64,000 nucleotides of DNA from Carettochelys insculpta. Its lineage: Eukaryota; Chordata; Testudines; Carettochelyidae. Below the pieces are notes generated by a model. The model did no database searches, was not told the origin of the DNA, and saw nothing but the letters and a program-made list of their open reading frames with translations. The DNA lies in assembly GCF_033958435.1 (NCBI RefSeq), contig NC_134137.1, positions 124,470,001-124,534,000 of the forward strand, given 5' to 3'. The translations under genes were made by a program, and so were the position numbers. Shown one piece after another: positions 11,475 to 24,080 of this stretch (positions are counted from its first letter, which is position 1; every line of letters begins with the position of its first letter).

Positions 11475-12917
11475 TTGGTGGGGGTTGCGGGGGAGGGATT
11501 GGGGAACAGGGAGGGTGATATCTTAACAGAAGAGGAACTGCAGGAGTTAAGTGTCCCAAGTACAGAGAACTTGTAGAAATTTAAAAAGGCATGAAGACTA
11601 CCGTACAAAAAAATGTAGTGCATCCTGCCTACATGCCAGGGAAGGGGATACCCCTGGAGTCTGTAACCCCATTTTTTTTCCAGTAGGACTTAAAAATACT
11701 GAGCTAAGTGAGAAAAAAAATTTCAGCAAAATATAATGCCATGGATGGGAAGATAGCAGGAGCTTTAACTTGGACCATGCATGTGGTGAGAAGGAACTGG
11801 AGACATGATCTATATACCCTGCCCTTTACTGCCCCAAGGTAAATCAACAAAGGTACATGGAAGGTCTGATGTATACTAGGGTTTTCAAAAGCTTTGGTTC
11901 TGGGCATGTGTGCATTACCTACACCCATACAAACCTCAGTGTCCTTTGAAGAGCTGTCATGTCATACAACATTTACAAAAACAGCCAAATGCAAATGATG
12001 CAAATCCAGTATCAATATTCATGAGCCTGTTACACCAGCAAAATCTCCAGCTGGAAGAACTGCCTTCTGGCCTCTTTGTGCTAACAAAGAGGAGGCTGGA
12101 TCAAAGTAAAGAATCTGACTCATGATCTACTTATGGCTAGAGTCACCTTTTAGAAAGTTATATAATTAATCAACACCAGTTTGAGAAAAAAATTATTTAA
12201 CTAAAAATTGTAAACAGCTGTCAGTTCATGCATGGAACTTAGCTGTTTCTCAACATGCAAGTATGTTTTTGTTTTGCAAGATCGATGAAGTTTTCTTTCT
12301 AGATTTATTAGTACAACAGGCAAATGGCCATTTGTTTTTCTTACATATATATTACTCAGACTACAGTTTCCATAAAACATTCCCTGTGTTCACAGACATT
12401 CCACATCCTGGTTATGACAGAGTTCAGGCTCCCCCACCTGCTTTTCCTAGAATGCTATATTCTAAGCTAATTTTTGTTTTATTTGCCACAAGTTTATAAA
12501 CTTTCTATTACATTTCATTAAGCTGCAAGAACACAGATGACTAAGTATATATTTTTAAAAAAAAAAACTTTGCTCATCAGGAAAGGATTTTTGTGGCTCA
12601 CTAGTCTCTAACTTATTTATAAAAGCTGTAGTTGAAGACTGTAGCAGTTTTAAAGATAAAGCATTTTTGACTTATATTAGGCTCCATCTATATCCCAACT
12701 ATAACCATATTGGAGATATATTTGCCACATTTCTACATTTCAATCAAATTGCAGTATAAAAGATAGATTCCCTGCAACTGGGTTAAAGACTTGAGTTCAG
12801 TGTTTCAGCTGGCTTATTGAAGAGTCAGATTGTAACTAACATGCAATTTCTTGAAAAGTTTTAATGGGGTCCAGACTCAGATGTAACAGCTGTGTAGACA
12901 GGACCTGAGAATAGGTG
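11475..12917. other. Intron, nothing firm
   Basis: A C/G-rich patch lies at 11460-11515. 'GAACTGGAGACATGATCTATATACCCTGCC' style text near 11790 may be part of the same old DIRS terminal region. Otherwise AT-rich and unassigned. Confidence 0.3.
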
Positions 12918-12925
12918 TTGTAAGG

Positions 12926-13227
12926 CAGGCGTGCGCAAAGTGGTGGGGCCTGAACATTTTTTTTTGCGGGGGAGGGGGGTTGCATTGAATGCCTTGAGTC
13001 AAGCGGTGAAGCCTCAGTGTCAGCATGGCTGGGAGGTGGCAGAGGCTGTGGCAGGGACAACTGTAGAGCACGTGCAAAGCCAGCAGCTGCCTGTGCAGCA
13101 GTGCCCCCTTCCTGCACGTGCCCCACCACCACCACATCCCTTTCTGTGATCCTCCCACAGGCTGGGAGAGCCCTGGCTAATTGCAGAGCCAAAAAGGGGG
13201 GCATAACATAAAAAGTTTGCTCCCCTG
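12926..13227. mobile_element. hAT-type MITE with 8-bp duplication
   Basis: The left end is CAGGCGTGCGCAAAGT and the right end, read inward, is CAGGGGAGCAAACTTT. It is flanked by TTGTAAGG (12918-12925) and TTGTAAAG (13228-13235), an 8-bp duplication with one mismatch, as hAT transposases make. The 302-bp interior is GC-rich and non-coding. Confidence 0.75.
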
Positions 13228-13595
13228 TTGTAAAGGAAGGAAACTATTTGCTCAGAATAGAGATTGTTCAAACATATTTCCTCCACAAAGTTCTTCAGAT
13301 GCAACATCTCATGCTATTAACAAACAGCTGAAAAAAAAATCACAGGAACACATTTGGAAAGAACGAAGACTGCCTGACTAAAGAAAGATTAATCCACTGT
13401 GAAACTGAGTTGGTCATTCTGAAGAACTGTTCCGAAATTGTCACTTAACAAATTTCACCGATGGACTTCTTGAGACAAGCAGTGAAAGCTTTCAACTCTA
13501 TGGGCTTAGCTTTGAAGTCATTAGTATCTTGCTAAAATCCCAAATCTACAATAGCAATGCAGTTTAGTTATAGTTGTGTTGATCCCAGGATATTA

Positions 13596-13935
13596 GGGTA
13601 TGTCTACACAGCAGCATTATTCTGAAGTGTGTTTGTCCCATGAAAGCTCATCACCTAACAATATAGCTTATTTTGAAATAACACTGCTACACACAAAACG
13701 CATTTCAAAATAGCACTTAGCTATTTCGAAATACAGCATTTACACATAATAGAATCTATTTTGATAGAGAGTCATGGAATGCACTATTGCTTATTTCAAA
13801 ACAGGTAATCCTCATTGCACGAGAAATAGAGCCTATTTTGAAATAAATCAACCACTATTTTGAAATAGGCACTAGCAAAGTTATTTTGAAATAATGGCTG
13901 TTATTTTGTAGTAACTTTGCTGTGTAGACATAACC
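13596..13935. mobile_element. Harbinger-type MITE with TTA duplication
   Basis: Inverted ends GGGTATGTCTACACAGC and, inward from the right, GGTTATGTCTACACAGC. The flanking triplets are both TTA (13593-13595, 13936-13938), the classic PIF/Harbinger duplication. The interior is built from imperfect 'TATTTTGAAATA' palindromes and has no frame. A short block near 13633-13662 (GTCCCATGAAAGCTCATCAC) belongs to the retroposon-like family seen at 9750. Confidence 0.8.
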
Positions 13936-13938
13936 TTA

Positions 13939-15069
13939 GTACCACACCCAGCTTGTCTCTATCTTACACCACATCACTTCAAGGATCACCAGAACTGCTT
14001 CCCTACAACAACTGTGCAGGAAAGAACTTCCAGAACCAGTGCATGTGGCAAGCACCTACACCTAATGTAGAATGGACACTTGCACTCAAAGAACAGCATC
14101 CTTTAGTAAAGTCTGAGCAAAGACTGAATCATCACAAAGCAAGTCACAGAAACAGCACAGCTGCTATCCACACTTTCTAAGGGGCCTCCTAGAACTGAAA
14201 AAGAGTAAAGAAATGAACACATAAGAAATGGTACGTATGTCCAATGCAGCAAGGTTAAGGTAAGTTTATACTTCCCGAATTTGATTTTGTGCATCTGGTA
14301 AATATGTGGCCAAAATCAATTTCTCTGGGATAAGCAGTCAACCCCTGTACTCCGCCCTATCACATGGAGTAAGGAAGGTCAACTGGAGGGTAGAGAGGCT
14401 AGGTCTATACTAGGGAAATAAGTTGATTCTGATACTTTGATTCTAGCTACACAAATGTCACAGCTAGAACTGCATATCTGAAATCAACTTATTTCCCTAG
14501 TTCAGACCTAGTCTTAGCTTCAGAATGTGTCAGTAGGCAGAAAAATAAAACAAGAAAAAGGATTTTTGAATCATGTGTAAGGATACGGTCTTTTCCTGTC
14601 ACCCTATTGTAAGGTATGAAGCCTTTTTCTGAAGCCATATTAGGAGAACAGCAGCAAGCCACATCCTCTCATTCTACCTAAATTACAATAAAAAAGGTAA
14701 TGTGGCTGCTTAGAAGATAATCCTATCCTTACAGTATCCACAATCACGAGATAAAGAAACAGGTTTTAAGATGGTTAAAGAAAACTTAATTTAATAGCAT
14801 TCTATCTGCCTACAAATCACTTAACAGGTGTGACTGTAAAAATCTATACTTCTATTGTTTTGTCTTTGTGGTCCCCACCTCTTTATTGTTTTTCTGTATG
14901 ATATGTGACTGATTCTTTGATGGTTTCTGTCTGTTGCACAAATAATTTTGCTAGGTATAAATCAACTATGATGTTGAGGTAGGACTGGTTAAAGAATAGT
15001 TTCACATTACATCAGGATCAGTTAGAAAACTGTTTAGTAATATTTTAGTAAAATAATTAAATAAAGCAA
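13939..15069. other. Intron around the foldback MITE
   Basis: Apart from the MITE at 14399 I see no supported feature. Frames near 13917-14294 are short and overlap on both strands. Confidence 0.3.
14399..14511. mobile_element. 113-bp foldback MITE
   Basis: 'CTAGGTCTATACTAGGGAAA' at the left returns inverted at the right as 'TTTCCCTAGTTCAGACCTAG', and the match continues inward through AATAAGTTGATT. The arms cover most of the element, so it would fold into one hairpin. It has no coding capacity. Confidence 0.75.
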
Positions 15070-16240
15070 CAGCTGTAATAGGACAGGGTTTCTGGGCACA
15101 GCTAGAGAAATCGATCCAGGGCAACTTTGCCGAAAATTCAGTCTACTTACAGCCCCAGGCTGGGATTTCCTTCTCACTTAGGCTAATCCAACCAGCCACC
15201 ACAGCACTTCTGCCAGTCCCTTGGCCAGCCAAAAGCCACACAAGCAAGCCCACAGACTTCTCAGCTACTGATCAGCCCACACCAAACCACCCCAAATTCA
15301 GGTCAGAAGCTCTTAAACCTGTTTTACCCAACACCACACAGATTCTTCCACACACCAAAGGTTCCAGCCCCAGACCCTGGTCAATATATGCTTGGATCTT
15401 ACCCAACAACAACATGCTCACCAATCCTTTAAATCTAACTATCTAAAGATTTATTAATAAAAAAGAAAGAATAGGATTAGAGAGAAAAATTGTTAAAGCA
15501 ATACTTTACATACATCACTTTCAGTTACTGATTCAGGCCAGCCATACTATTTGCTGATTCTTGAAAGCCTCAGGAGGTCTATTTCCGTTTACATCATTTC
15601 AATTACTGGAGAATTGGAGATCTGGCCCACTGGGGTCCACATGCGGAGACACAGACCCTTAGACAACCACATGTACCCAAAGACAAAAGATCCAAGGTGG
15701 ACACTGCTAACTCCACATTATCCTTTGTGTTCAGGGACCAAGCCCTTTCTTCTTCCCACAGTCCCCTGAGGGTCAGGAGTCACCTGATCCAGGTGCGCTG
15801 CCATAGCAAAATGCCAGTGGTCACCAGTTTGGCCACTCATTTACATGGCAAGTGGAATCTGTCTCTCTGCATCTCCTTTTAGTTCATTTGCTCAGCTCAG
15901 ATCTCCCTGGCCAGCAGGCTGTATTCCATTGACAAGTCCCAAGCACCCGGGACACGGATTCAACATCTGAGCATCTGGTTTCCACCTCATTGTTTAGACA
16001 TGGCTGGAGCTGAGTTCTCACCTATTGTGAAGTTTAGCACTAAACCATTTTCTACTACAGCTATATAGCTAAAATCTATAACATTACCTGTCATCATGAT
16101 ACAGACATACAGGTAGCATACACAGATTCAGAGAATCATCAGCCCCTAGCACAATATTTGGGGACAACAGCCATAAGGGGCATTAAAATGGCTTCCATAC
16201 CCAACATAAAAATCCCATCACATGACAACAGCTAAGCAGT
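15070..16240 (-). repeat. Possible retroviral-type LTR relic
   Basis: A region distinct from its AT-rich neighbours, with C-rich stretches and a block near 15440 that on the minus strand reads 'TTATTAATAAATC' after a long unique stretch, reminiscent of an LTR with a polyadenylation signal. I see no clear TG...CA ends, target duplication or coding remains, so this is only a suggestion. Confidence 0.22.
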
Positions 16241-16619
16241 AATCAAGTTTCACTACATAAACTGGTCCAAAAGAAAGCTCTTTGGAACCAAATCCAGGAC
16301 TCAGCCTCAGATTCAGAGGTGCCAGGCCTCAACACCCTGCCAATGATACTGTGAAGAAACAAGTTTCCCAGATGCCCTGATCCTGACCAACCATCAAAAA
16401 AAGTTCATCCACCTTTTTGGGAGTAGTGAACATTGTATGTTGGTTTAATTAGAGATTAAGTAGGATATTATTGTGTAAGCCTCTTTCATTGGTAAAGGAC
16501 CCCATAAGTCCACAAAATATTAAGCCCTGAGTTCACAGAGCCTGAAGCCCTTGCTGCAGTAAAGTTAGGTGTTATTTTGCCTGGAGTTGTAAGAACACCT
16601 GCAAATTTATCAACTAAGT

Positions 16620-16755
16620 TTCACGTGATATGGAAGATGATGTTCAAAAATGTTAAGTCACTTGCCCAAGGAAACGATGACTCAGTGACAGAGCCCAAAC
16701 TATCTGACATTTAGTCCTGTGATTTAAAACTAGACCACCAGTTCCCCGTCCATGG
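16620..16755 (+). repeat. MIR SINE relic
   Basis: 'TTAAGTCACTTGCCCAAGG' followed by 'CAGTGACAGAGCCCAAACT' and 'CTAGACCACCAGTTCCC' is the MIR core and 3' region, with typical old divergence. Confidence 0.7.
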
Positions 16756-16889
16756 TTGGTGGATTACTTGCTGGTGCTCAGACAGTTGATGGGTCCAATG
16801 ATTACCTTCTTTTTGGCTGCTTTGAATGGTTTCAAGGCTCTTCATTATAAAGCACTACCTGTACAATTACAATTACCGCTAGTCTGAAA

Positions 16890-17960
16890 AAATACAAATA
16901 GAATTTGCATATGTCACAAAGTTTACATTAGTCAAGATGAGAGACTACTGAAAGGGATAATTGTTGGACCTAATACAATTTGATGATTATACAGCACAAT
17001 GAAAGATGAAATTCAATGAAAACAAGTGCAAGGTAATACACACTAGTAAAGAAAGCCCTAGAACTACTCATGCACATTAAGCTCCAAATTAACTAACTAT
17101 TCAATAAGAGACCCAGGTACCACTGTGGTCAACCTAACATCTTGTAAATGGCAAACTGCTGTCGCCTCTCCCTCCCCGGCCACCAAGGCACAAAAAAAAA
17201 AGTAAAATATGTAAAAACAGGATCCAACTTATCAACAAAATAGTTTTTTTTATACTTTATAAAAAAGGAATGTGTATAAGGAAGATTGTATGACCTGAAC
17301 TTAAACACCGTGTGCAGACCTAGCTAACCCCATCTCAAAATTGATATGGCAAAATCTGACTACAATAACCACTGAAATTATTAGAGAGGTTGAGGGGATT
17401 TCTACATGAAGAGATACTGAAAAGGTCAGGATTATTTAGTTTGGAGGGCAGTGTAAATAAAAATGGATTAGTTAAAACATGCAAAAAATAGCAAAGGCAA
17501 ATGAAGCAGTTCTATTTACTCTCCCATATTACCAAAAAAATTTCTGTGGATAGATTCAAACCTGTGAAGTGTTGGGCACTGCACCTTGATTTTGTGAAAC
17601 ACATCAACATGTTTAATTTTATGAAACGTGTAGTTTCTTTGACATTAAGGGAGCTACTCACAGATTGAAAGTTAAGCATGTGCTAAAATACACTGATGAA
17701 CGGTGGTTGCAGTGCTCAGTACTTTGCAAGATGAAGCCAAAGTAAGTTACAGTGAATGGTAAAAATGTATAACTGATATAAATGTTCATGCTCCAGGATA
17801 TAAAAATCTAGTCACAGTCTAGAATTAGGAAGAAGCTTCCCTACTAGCTGAGAATTATGCAATTGTCCTTATGAAGTTTTTATATCTTTCTCTAAAATAT
17901 ATAGTCTAGTTACTGTTGAGTGGTTGGACTGAACTGATTCTGGATGATAATTTCTATGTT
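16890..17960 (+). repeat. CR1 LINE, old fragment
   Basis: 'ATGAAATTCAATGAAAACAA' followed by GTGCAAGG is the CR1 block after the FADD box, and later 'GGATTATTTAGTTTGGAGG' and 'GATAGATTCAAACCTG' follow CR1 order. Strongly degraded, with no frame longer than a few dozen codons. Confidence 0.55.
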
Positions 17961-19136
17961 CCCATATTTCTACTATGCAATTAGAAGTGGAAGATCTGGT
18001 GGTCCATACGAGAATCTCCATGAGTCTACACTATTAATAAATTTGAGAATATCTTCAATAAACAACTCCCCAAACCAGGGTATATTCAACTGTACTGGGT
18101 ATAATATGTTCTTTAATGGGCAGAACGCTGTCTTACCAAAATAATTAATTGGGAATTAAGTTCCTGACAAGATGAGTGATGATTATTTACGATAACTATC
18201 CAAGTAAGTTACAGACAATACAGTACATTTGTTCCATTTTCCAATTAGAGTTAAAGAACTTTTATCCTTTAGATATTAATTCTTGACATAACAAAGACAA
18301 TGAAGGAACAAATGAGTAAGCAAAACAATATGCTCAAACAATCATGACGGCATCAAATTCAAAGCTTTCATGAATGGAGTCTGATCAAACTTGAGACTTA
18401 AGTTTTAAGTAAGAGTTGAGATGTGAACATGTAACAGCATGTTCACATGACTGGAACATTAAAACTATTTAGGAAAAAAAAAAAGGACAAACTTGGCATG
18501 GAGTGAGAAGCTATATAAAAAAGACATAATCTGCTTTCAAACTGACAATTCAGAAATGTGGGTTCTTGAATACTTATACATTATTGCAAAACTGACCAAA
18601 TTACAAGATGGTGGTCTGCTACAGACAACCAAAAAACATAAGGACCAGGATGAAGAATTCCATAAACTTCCATCTATAATGTGAAAAGAGAAAAATTGTA
18701 TAAGTATGGCAGATTTCATCTGAGGGACATTTGCTGGAGGTTTCATGCTGCCATTAGTAAAAAACCCCTGGACTTCCTAAAAATTAATGGTAACTTTCAT
18801 TGACCTAACTCCATCTGATATGTGCAAACAGAATACTGTCCTAGCCAGTAACATATACAGCTGGCGCTTTGCAAATGCTAATTTTCCAAAGCAGAAAATA
18901 ATTATGAGCAAAACTGAGTAACAGGAAAATTTTAAACAAACATTTCAGTAACTGATAACTAAAATGGTAGAGGCACTCTCCCTTTCCTGCTCTCCTCTGC
19001 CCCACTTTCCCTTCCAGGAAAGAAAGCCAATCACACAAAACAATTCTCCAATTGTGAAAAGAGACTTCTTTGGTTCAACATACTAGTTAAGAGACAAGGT
19101 AAAAATGTGAATTTAAAAAAACAAACAAAAAAAATA
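17961..19136. other. Intron, nothing recognised
   Basis: AT-rich with an A-run at 18475-18484. No supported gene or repeat. Confidence 0.35.
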
Positions 19137-19660
19137 ATCAAAGAATCTTAGCATTCGAGGACTGGAAGGGACCTCAGGAAGTCATCTAGTACAGCCCCAC
19201 CCCACCCCCCCAAGCAGGATCAACTCAACTAAAGCATCCCAGCCATGATTATGTCAAGCCAGGACTTAAAAACCTCTAGGGATAGAGATTACACCACCTC
19301 TCTTGGTAATGCACTCCAGTGCTTCACCACCCTTCTGGTGAAACAGTTTTTCCCTAATATCCAACTAAACCTCTCCCTCTGTAACTTCAGACCACTGCTC
19401 CTTGTTCTGCCATCTGTCACCATTGAGAACAGTCTCTCTCTCCATCCTCTTTAGAACACCCTTTCAGGAAGCTGAACGCTGTTATCAAATTGCCCCTCAG
19501 TCTTCTCTTCTGCAAGCTAAATAAGCCCAAATATCTTGGCCTCTCTTCATAGGTCATGTGTTCCAGCCCCTTCATCATTTTTGTTGTCCTCTGCTGAACA
19601 CTCTCCAAAGCATCCACATCCTTACTATACTGGGGGGGGGGGCCCAGAACGAGATGCAAA
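19137..19660 (-). repeat. CR1 LINE 3' end
   Basis: Read on the minus strand, a frame ending near 19417 holds the late RT blocks (LESVQQRTTKMMKGLEHMTY, then GLFSLQKRRLRG), followed by the CR1 3' UTR ending at 19137 with 'GACTGGAAGGGACCTCAGGA' seen on the plus strand. Less decayed than the copies at 660 and 16890. Confidence 0.8.
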
Positions 19661-19664
19661 AGAG

Positions 19665-21290
19665 GCTAGGAAATATCAGCAAAACATCTGTGACTAACAG
19701 GATTAAGGACAATTAGAAGGAATTCTTCAAAGACACCAAAGGAAAAGAATTGTAGAACTGGTATATGTCTAATACTGGATAGGATAGTAAAAATGTCAGT
19801 TATGACATAGGCAGAAGCATTGAATAAATACTGGTATTCTGTATTTGAAAGGAAATAGAATTATATATTCTTATCCTACAGGAACAATGAAATATTTTTT
19901 ATTTCAACAGTAACTATGGAGGGATGTTCAATGAAAAAGTTATAGTGAAGCATTTTTGAATCTGCAAAAACACAAAATTTAAACCACACAAAAATTAAAA
20001 GAATTCAACAAAGTCATTCATGTTTATTCTCAGCCGTTCAAGTTGATTTTTAACAACTTCTGAAGCACTCCAAATTCCAGAGGACTGTGAAAAAAAAAAT
20101 TAGCGTCATGACAATATTTAAAAATGGTACACAAGACGGCCTGGGTAACCATAGGATGATTAGCCCCACATTTTTCTTGCAGAATAATGGAAGGTGGATA
20201 TGGGACATCATAAAAAGAAGATTTAAAAGATAATATTAACAGGCATTAGATTCTATGAAACTTTGGTCCTGTCTTGATTTTTTTTTTTTTGACAACAAAA
20301 ATCTGGTTGATAAAAGGCTAACTGTGATGATATACAGCTTTTTAAGGTGTTTGACTCGGGCTATGTCTACTCTTACACGGAAGACTGACGACTGTTGCGC
20401 AATTTATGGAACACCAATTGCGTACCAAAAATAGACTTTGCACCCATCGACTTCCACTGCTGTTTTAACAGCAGAAAGAAGGGCAAGGGGTGTGCTCCTC
20501 TTGCCAACCTTCTTTAATCCTCACGGCTCATGAGGAGTTTCAGGGTCAATTTTGACCCCAGAATGCACCGTTTTGCACATGTGCAAAACAGCGCCCCAGA
20601 AGATTGAACCTAAGCGGTTGATCTTCCCTAGTCAGTGTATTCAGCCCTGCATGAGATTCTGATAAGATTAGCAGTAAACAAAAATAACTGTAGCCCACAG
20701 TGAATGTATTAACACTAAGTAGCAGATCACAAAAAGTAAATAGGAACAGGTATTTAAAGCAAGTTTCTAGGGGGTTCCTACTGTTCAATTTCTTCACCAA
20801 TAATCTGGAAGAAAATATAAAATAATATCTGGTAAAACTGGCAGATGACAAAAATTAGTCAAGAGATAAATTATGATGCAGACAGATCAGTTGTACTGAT
20901 TGACCCAAGGAGAGCTCCTTTGAATAATATGAATTTTAATTCAGCAAATTTGCAAGACAATACGTATACAAAGAACACGCATGATAGGGGGCTGACCTTG
21001 GAAAGCAATGACACAAATGGAACACCGTAGAAATGAGCTGAAATATTCTTCTCTCTCAAACTGTGAGGATAATTAACTATTGGGAGGGGAAAAACATCCT
21101 TACCACCTGGGGATGTCATGGCTTCTCCATCACTTTACATCTTTAAAGCAAGAACAGATATTGTTCTTTCTAAAGTTGTTATAGAAGTTATGAGGCTGAT
21201 GGGGTGATTACTAGGATATATGTTCCTTAGCCTGTGTAATGAAGGACAACATGCTCTAATGACTGTAAAAATGTATTAATCTATGCATGC
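19665..21290 (+). repeat. CR1 LINE, ORF2 middle to 3' end
   Basis: Blocks follow CR1 ORF2 in order: the region before the RT ('GCATTGAATAAATACTGGTA', then TTCTGTATTTG), 'GGTAACCATAGGATGATTAG' for GNYRP, 'AATCTGGTTGATAAAAGG', 'AATAATCTGGAAGAAAATAT' for the NDLEE block, and a typical tail near 21060-21280. Between the RT blocks a MITE (20359-20646) is inserted. All frames are broken. Confidence 0.65.
20359..20646. mobile_element. MITE inserted in CR1
   Basis: It begins GGCTATGTCTACTCTTACA and, inward from the right, GGCTGAATACACTGACT. The interior holds 'AAGCGGTTGATCTTCCCTAG' and a palindromic 'TTTTGCACATGTGCAAAA'. CR1 text stops before it and resumes after it. The ends are of the same general type as the Harbinger-like MITEs, but the target duplication is unclear. 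Confidence 0.5.
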
Positions 21291-21319
21291 CCAATCATAA
21301 CCTTATTCATTACAAGGCA

Positions 21320-21557
21320 AAACAAAACAGTCATGTGGCACTTGAATGACTAACAAAATAATTTATTTAGTGATGAGTGTTCATGGGGCAGACCTACTTC
21401 AGATCTGGAAATAGTGCTGTACTATTATTATTAGCGTGCATGCTTTTTGTAGATGAAGGGTCTTGCAAATTTGCAGAACTTGTTAGTTTTTAGAGTGCTA
21501 CATGACTGCTTTTTTGTTTTGTTAGTCTATAGCTTAACATGGCTACCCCTCCGTTAC
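21320..21557 (-). mobile_element. Retroposon-like unit with perfect 16-bp duplication
   Basis: It is flanked by identical TATTCATTACAAGGCA copies at 21304-21319 and 21558-21573, the signature of target-primed reverse transcription (LINE-mobilised SINE or similar). On the minus strand it starts 'AGTAACGGAGGGGTAGCCAT', continues 'GTTAAGCTATAGACTAACAA', and has the AAAAACTAACAA core twice in opposite orientation. I cannot see a tRNA-like box A/B, so the SINE class stays open. Confidence 0.75.
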
Positions 21558-21639
21558 TATTCATTACAAGGCAGTTTATATTACAGAAAGGTTGTTGGTT
21601 TTTTTGTTCTTGTTTTTCTTTTTTTTAAAAACTTCACTA

Positions 21640-22017
21640 CAGATTGGATCTTTCTGATCGAGCACCCCCAAGACCTGACTGATTCCAAACCAGGGAGTTT
21701 GCTAGATCTGGAAGGGCAATGCTGTCCCCTCTGCTCCTGGGTTTCACCAGCCCTGGCCATAAGGGTCTGCTCCTAATTGCTGGCCCCTGATCCCTTTCTC
21801 AGGGCTCTACTCCTGCCCCACCTGTTGGTCCTCAGCCACCTTGCTACTGGACCCCAGCCCTTGAGTTTCTATGACAGACACCATCTCCCACCTCAGAGCT
21901 TCACTCCCAGCAGCTGTTGTGCCAGGTTTTCCCCATGAATGTTCCAGCCCTGGAGCACTAATTGAGTTCCTGACCATGCCAGACCAGAGAGCCACAGACT
22001 AAAAGAAGTTCAACCTG
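21640..22017. mobile_element. TA-flanked MITE, Tigger-like
   Basis: Left end CAGATTGGATCTTTCTGATC; right end, read inward, CAGGTTGAACTTCTTTTAGT. TA lies on both sides (21638-21639, 22018-22019). The interior resembles the family (CCAAGACCTGACTGATTCC). Non-coding, 378 bp. Confidence 0.6.
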
Positions 22018-22019
22018 TA

Positions 22020-24072
22020 GCAGTAGCTTTTATGTTTTGAGAGGTGTTCCTTCACTTTTTGTGTGTTTCACTTTTTATGTGCTTTACTTAACAAAAAACA
22101 TCCACAGATTTTTTTCCCACCACATGACAGAAATTAAATACTAATAACTCATTTTTCTCTTCTAGATTTTCCACAGCAATTACTGATCATCTGGGACTCA
22201 GGCCATCTACAGATACTCAATTTAATGATATCAAAAAAATATTTCAGGCACCATTCCTTCGCTGATAATTTTACATTGCTTTTCATAGTATTGTTGCAGA
22301 GTTTCTGTAACAGATACTTTATGACAACTGTAACCAATACTGGCTGTTTTCTCCAGCACAACAATATATCTGACACAATAATCTCAAATGCATCTACAGA
22401 CACCCTACAAAACTCGCATCCTGTGACACAAAACAACTGCAAACAGGAAACCTCAATTCTACTTTTGAGACAACGGATTTCTTTGTAGCTCCAATAGAGC
22501 ACAGAAATGAAGTTTGTTTTGTATCCTACTTGTGGTTTGACAGTCTTTAGCTGATGCAACTTTGAAAGAACCATTTAAAAAATAGCAAACCTGTCAGCGT
22601 TCAGATGATGTAATAAGACACAGCTTACTTTAATGCAGACAATAACCTCTCTCTCTCTCTCTACACAATTAAAAGTTTTCATGTATGTATAAACATATCC
22701 ACAAACCCTTCCTGTGAAAGTATGCCACACACTAGACATACAGCGTGCAGGAGAAACCACAGAATTGTGCAGCACTACACCAGAAAGTACTGACTCCTTT
22801 TTCCGTGCAAAGCACACTCATTGCAATACAACTTAAAGTTTGTATTAGGTTCATTAGTTTTGTCCACAAAGTTTCAGTGTGACATTGATTTTTTTGCACT
22901 GCGATACCTAACTGCAATACAGAAGTTGTCAGCAGTGAAACTGAATGTTTTCACAAGTGAGCAGTTGAGGCTTTTGATACCCAGAAACATCTGTACTGCA
23001 TTTTCTGTGGTTAGGCCTTTTTTTTTTTTTGTTTTTGGCCCCAGCAGGCAATGAAATCTTCTATACTTGAGAGAATGTGTCTCCCCTTTTCCTTCCTCTT
23101 TAGGGCAGGGGTGGGGAATGACTTAATTTAAGGGTGAATTGGGGGACTGAATTTTTTGTTTTCTATCCAGCACTGTTGACAACTAACTCCCCACTGAATC
23201 CCACCCCAATATTTGTCATTATATCAGCAACATATTGGCATATTAAGTAGACGTTTCTTCTAAAATGATCAGCAGCACAATAGTTAATGTTAATATTTAA
23301 ATACATTGCTATAATCCCTCCTGAAGCCCATCCCCTCTCCCCTGGTGGAAATGTCCCCAGGCTGCTGTAATAGACACAAACTTTGGATCCCACACTCTCT
23401 TAAGGCTAGAAGGATCTGCAAAGAAGTATTTACGACAAGTTCTGGGCATCTAGAAACACTCTTGGGATGCAGATTCTTTACCCAGCATCCATTCCTGTGA
23501 TACAGGACTCCACGATTTAACTGGCTAGCCCCTGAAAAACAGTCCTATACCACCCCCATAATCATTGCATGCTTCCCAGAGTTCCACCAAAGCTAAAGAC
23601 CCTATGGATTTCCGGTTCACCCTTTGGAAAGCATGTGACAAATCAAGGTGGACAAAGACTTTGAAGAGAAATCTATAAATGCTTTTCACACAGAAAAAGG
23701 CAAAAAATATACATCGTATCTATGGAAAAACAACAAAACTCCTTGCACACAAAACTTTCTCTATGGTCCTCAGCACTCCATGGGTCCTTTGTATTCTGAT
23801 CAGCCCTCTCAGGCTTCCAAGACATTTCCCTCTCCCATTGGCCTGGTGTGGTCTCCGGAGCTACGTCTAGCCAGCACTCAAACCTCAAGATAAGCTATGC
23901 AAATTGCGTAGCTTATTTTGAGTAGATTTCAAAATAAGCTATTTTGGCAAGTGGCACTGCCTAAACGGCGTCCCCTGCTTTATAAAGGGGAATTCCCCCC
24001 TCAGTCCCAATATTGCGCTGCAGCTCTTTGAGACCCTTGGTGACACTGCAGGAACAGGTAAGGTAATCGCTG
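22020..24072. other. Intron, nothing firm
   Basis: It contains a (CT)n run near 22649-22662 and overlapping open frames at 22149-22574 (minus) and 22225-22488 (plus) without any family resemblance. 'GGGCAGGGGTGGGGAATGAC' near 23103 resembles one end of a hAT-type repeat, but the partner end was not found. Confidence 0.35.
23860..24055 (+). repeat. Fragment of a TCTAC-type MITE
   Basis: 'GCTACGTCTAGCCAGCACTC' followed by 'GTAGCTTATTTTGAG' and 'CAAAATAAGCTATTTTGG' resembles the left half of the Harbinger-like MITE families in this window. The right end was not identified. Confidence 0.35.
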
Positions 24073-24080
24073 CTCTAGGG

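Noticed and set aside
15070..16240. Endogenous retrovirus
   Set aside because: Only an LTR-like look; no gag, pol or env remains, no clear ends. Kept only as a low-confidence LTR candidate.
22149..22574. 141-codon minus-strand frame
   Set aside because: No family resemblance, an overlapping plus-strand frame of 87 codons, and no splice or codon evidence.
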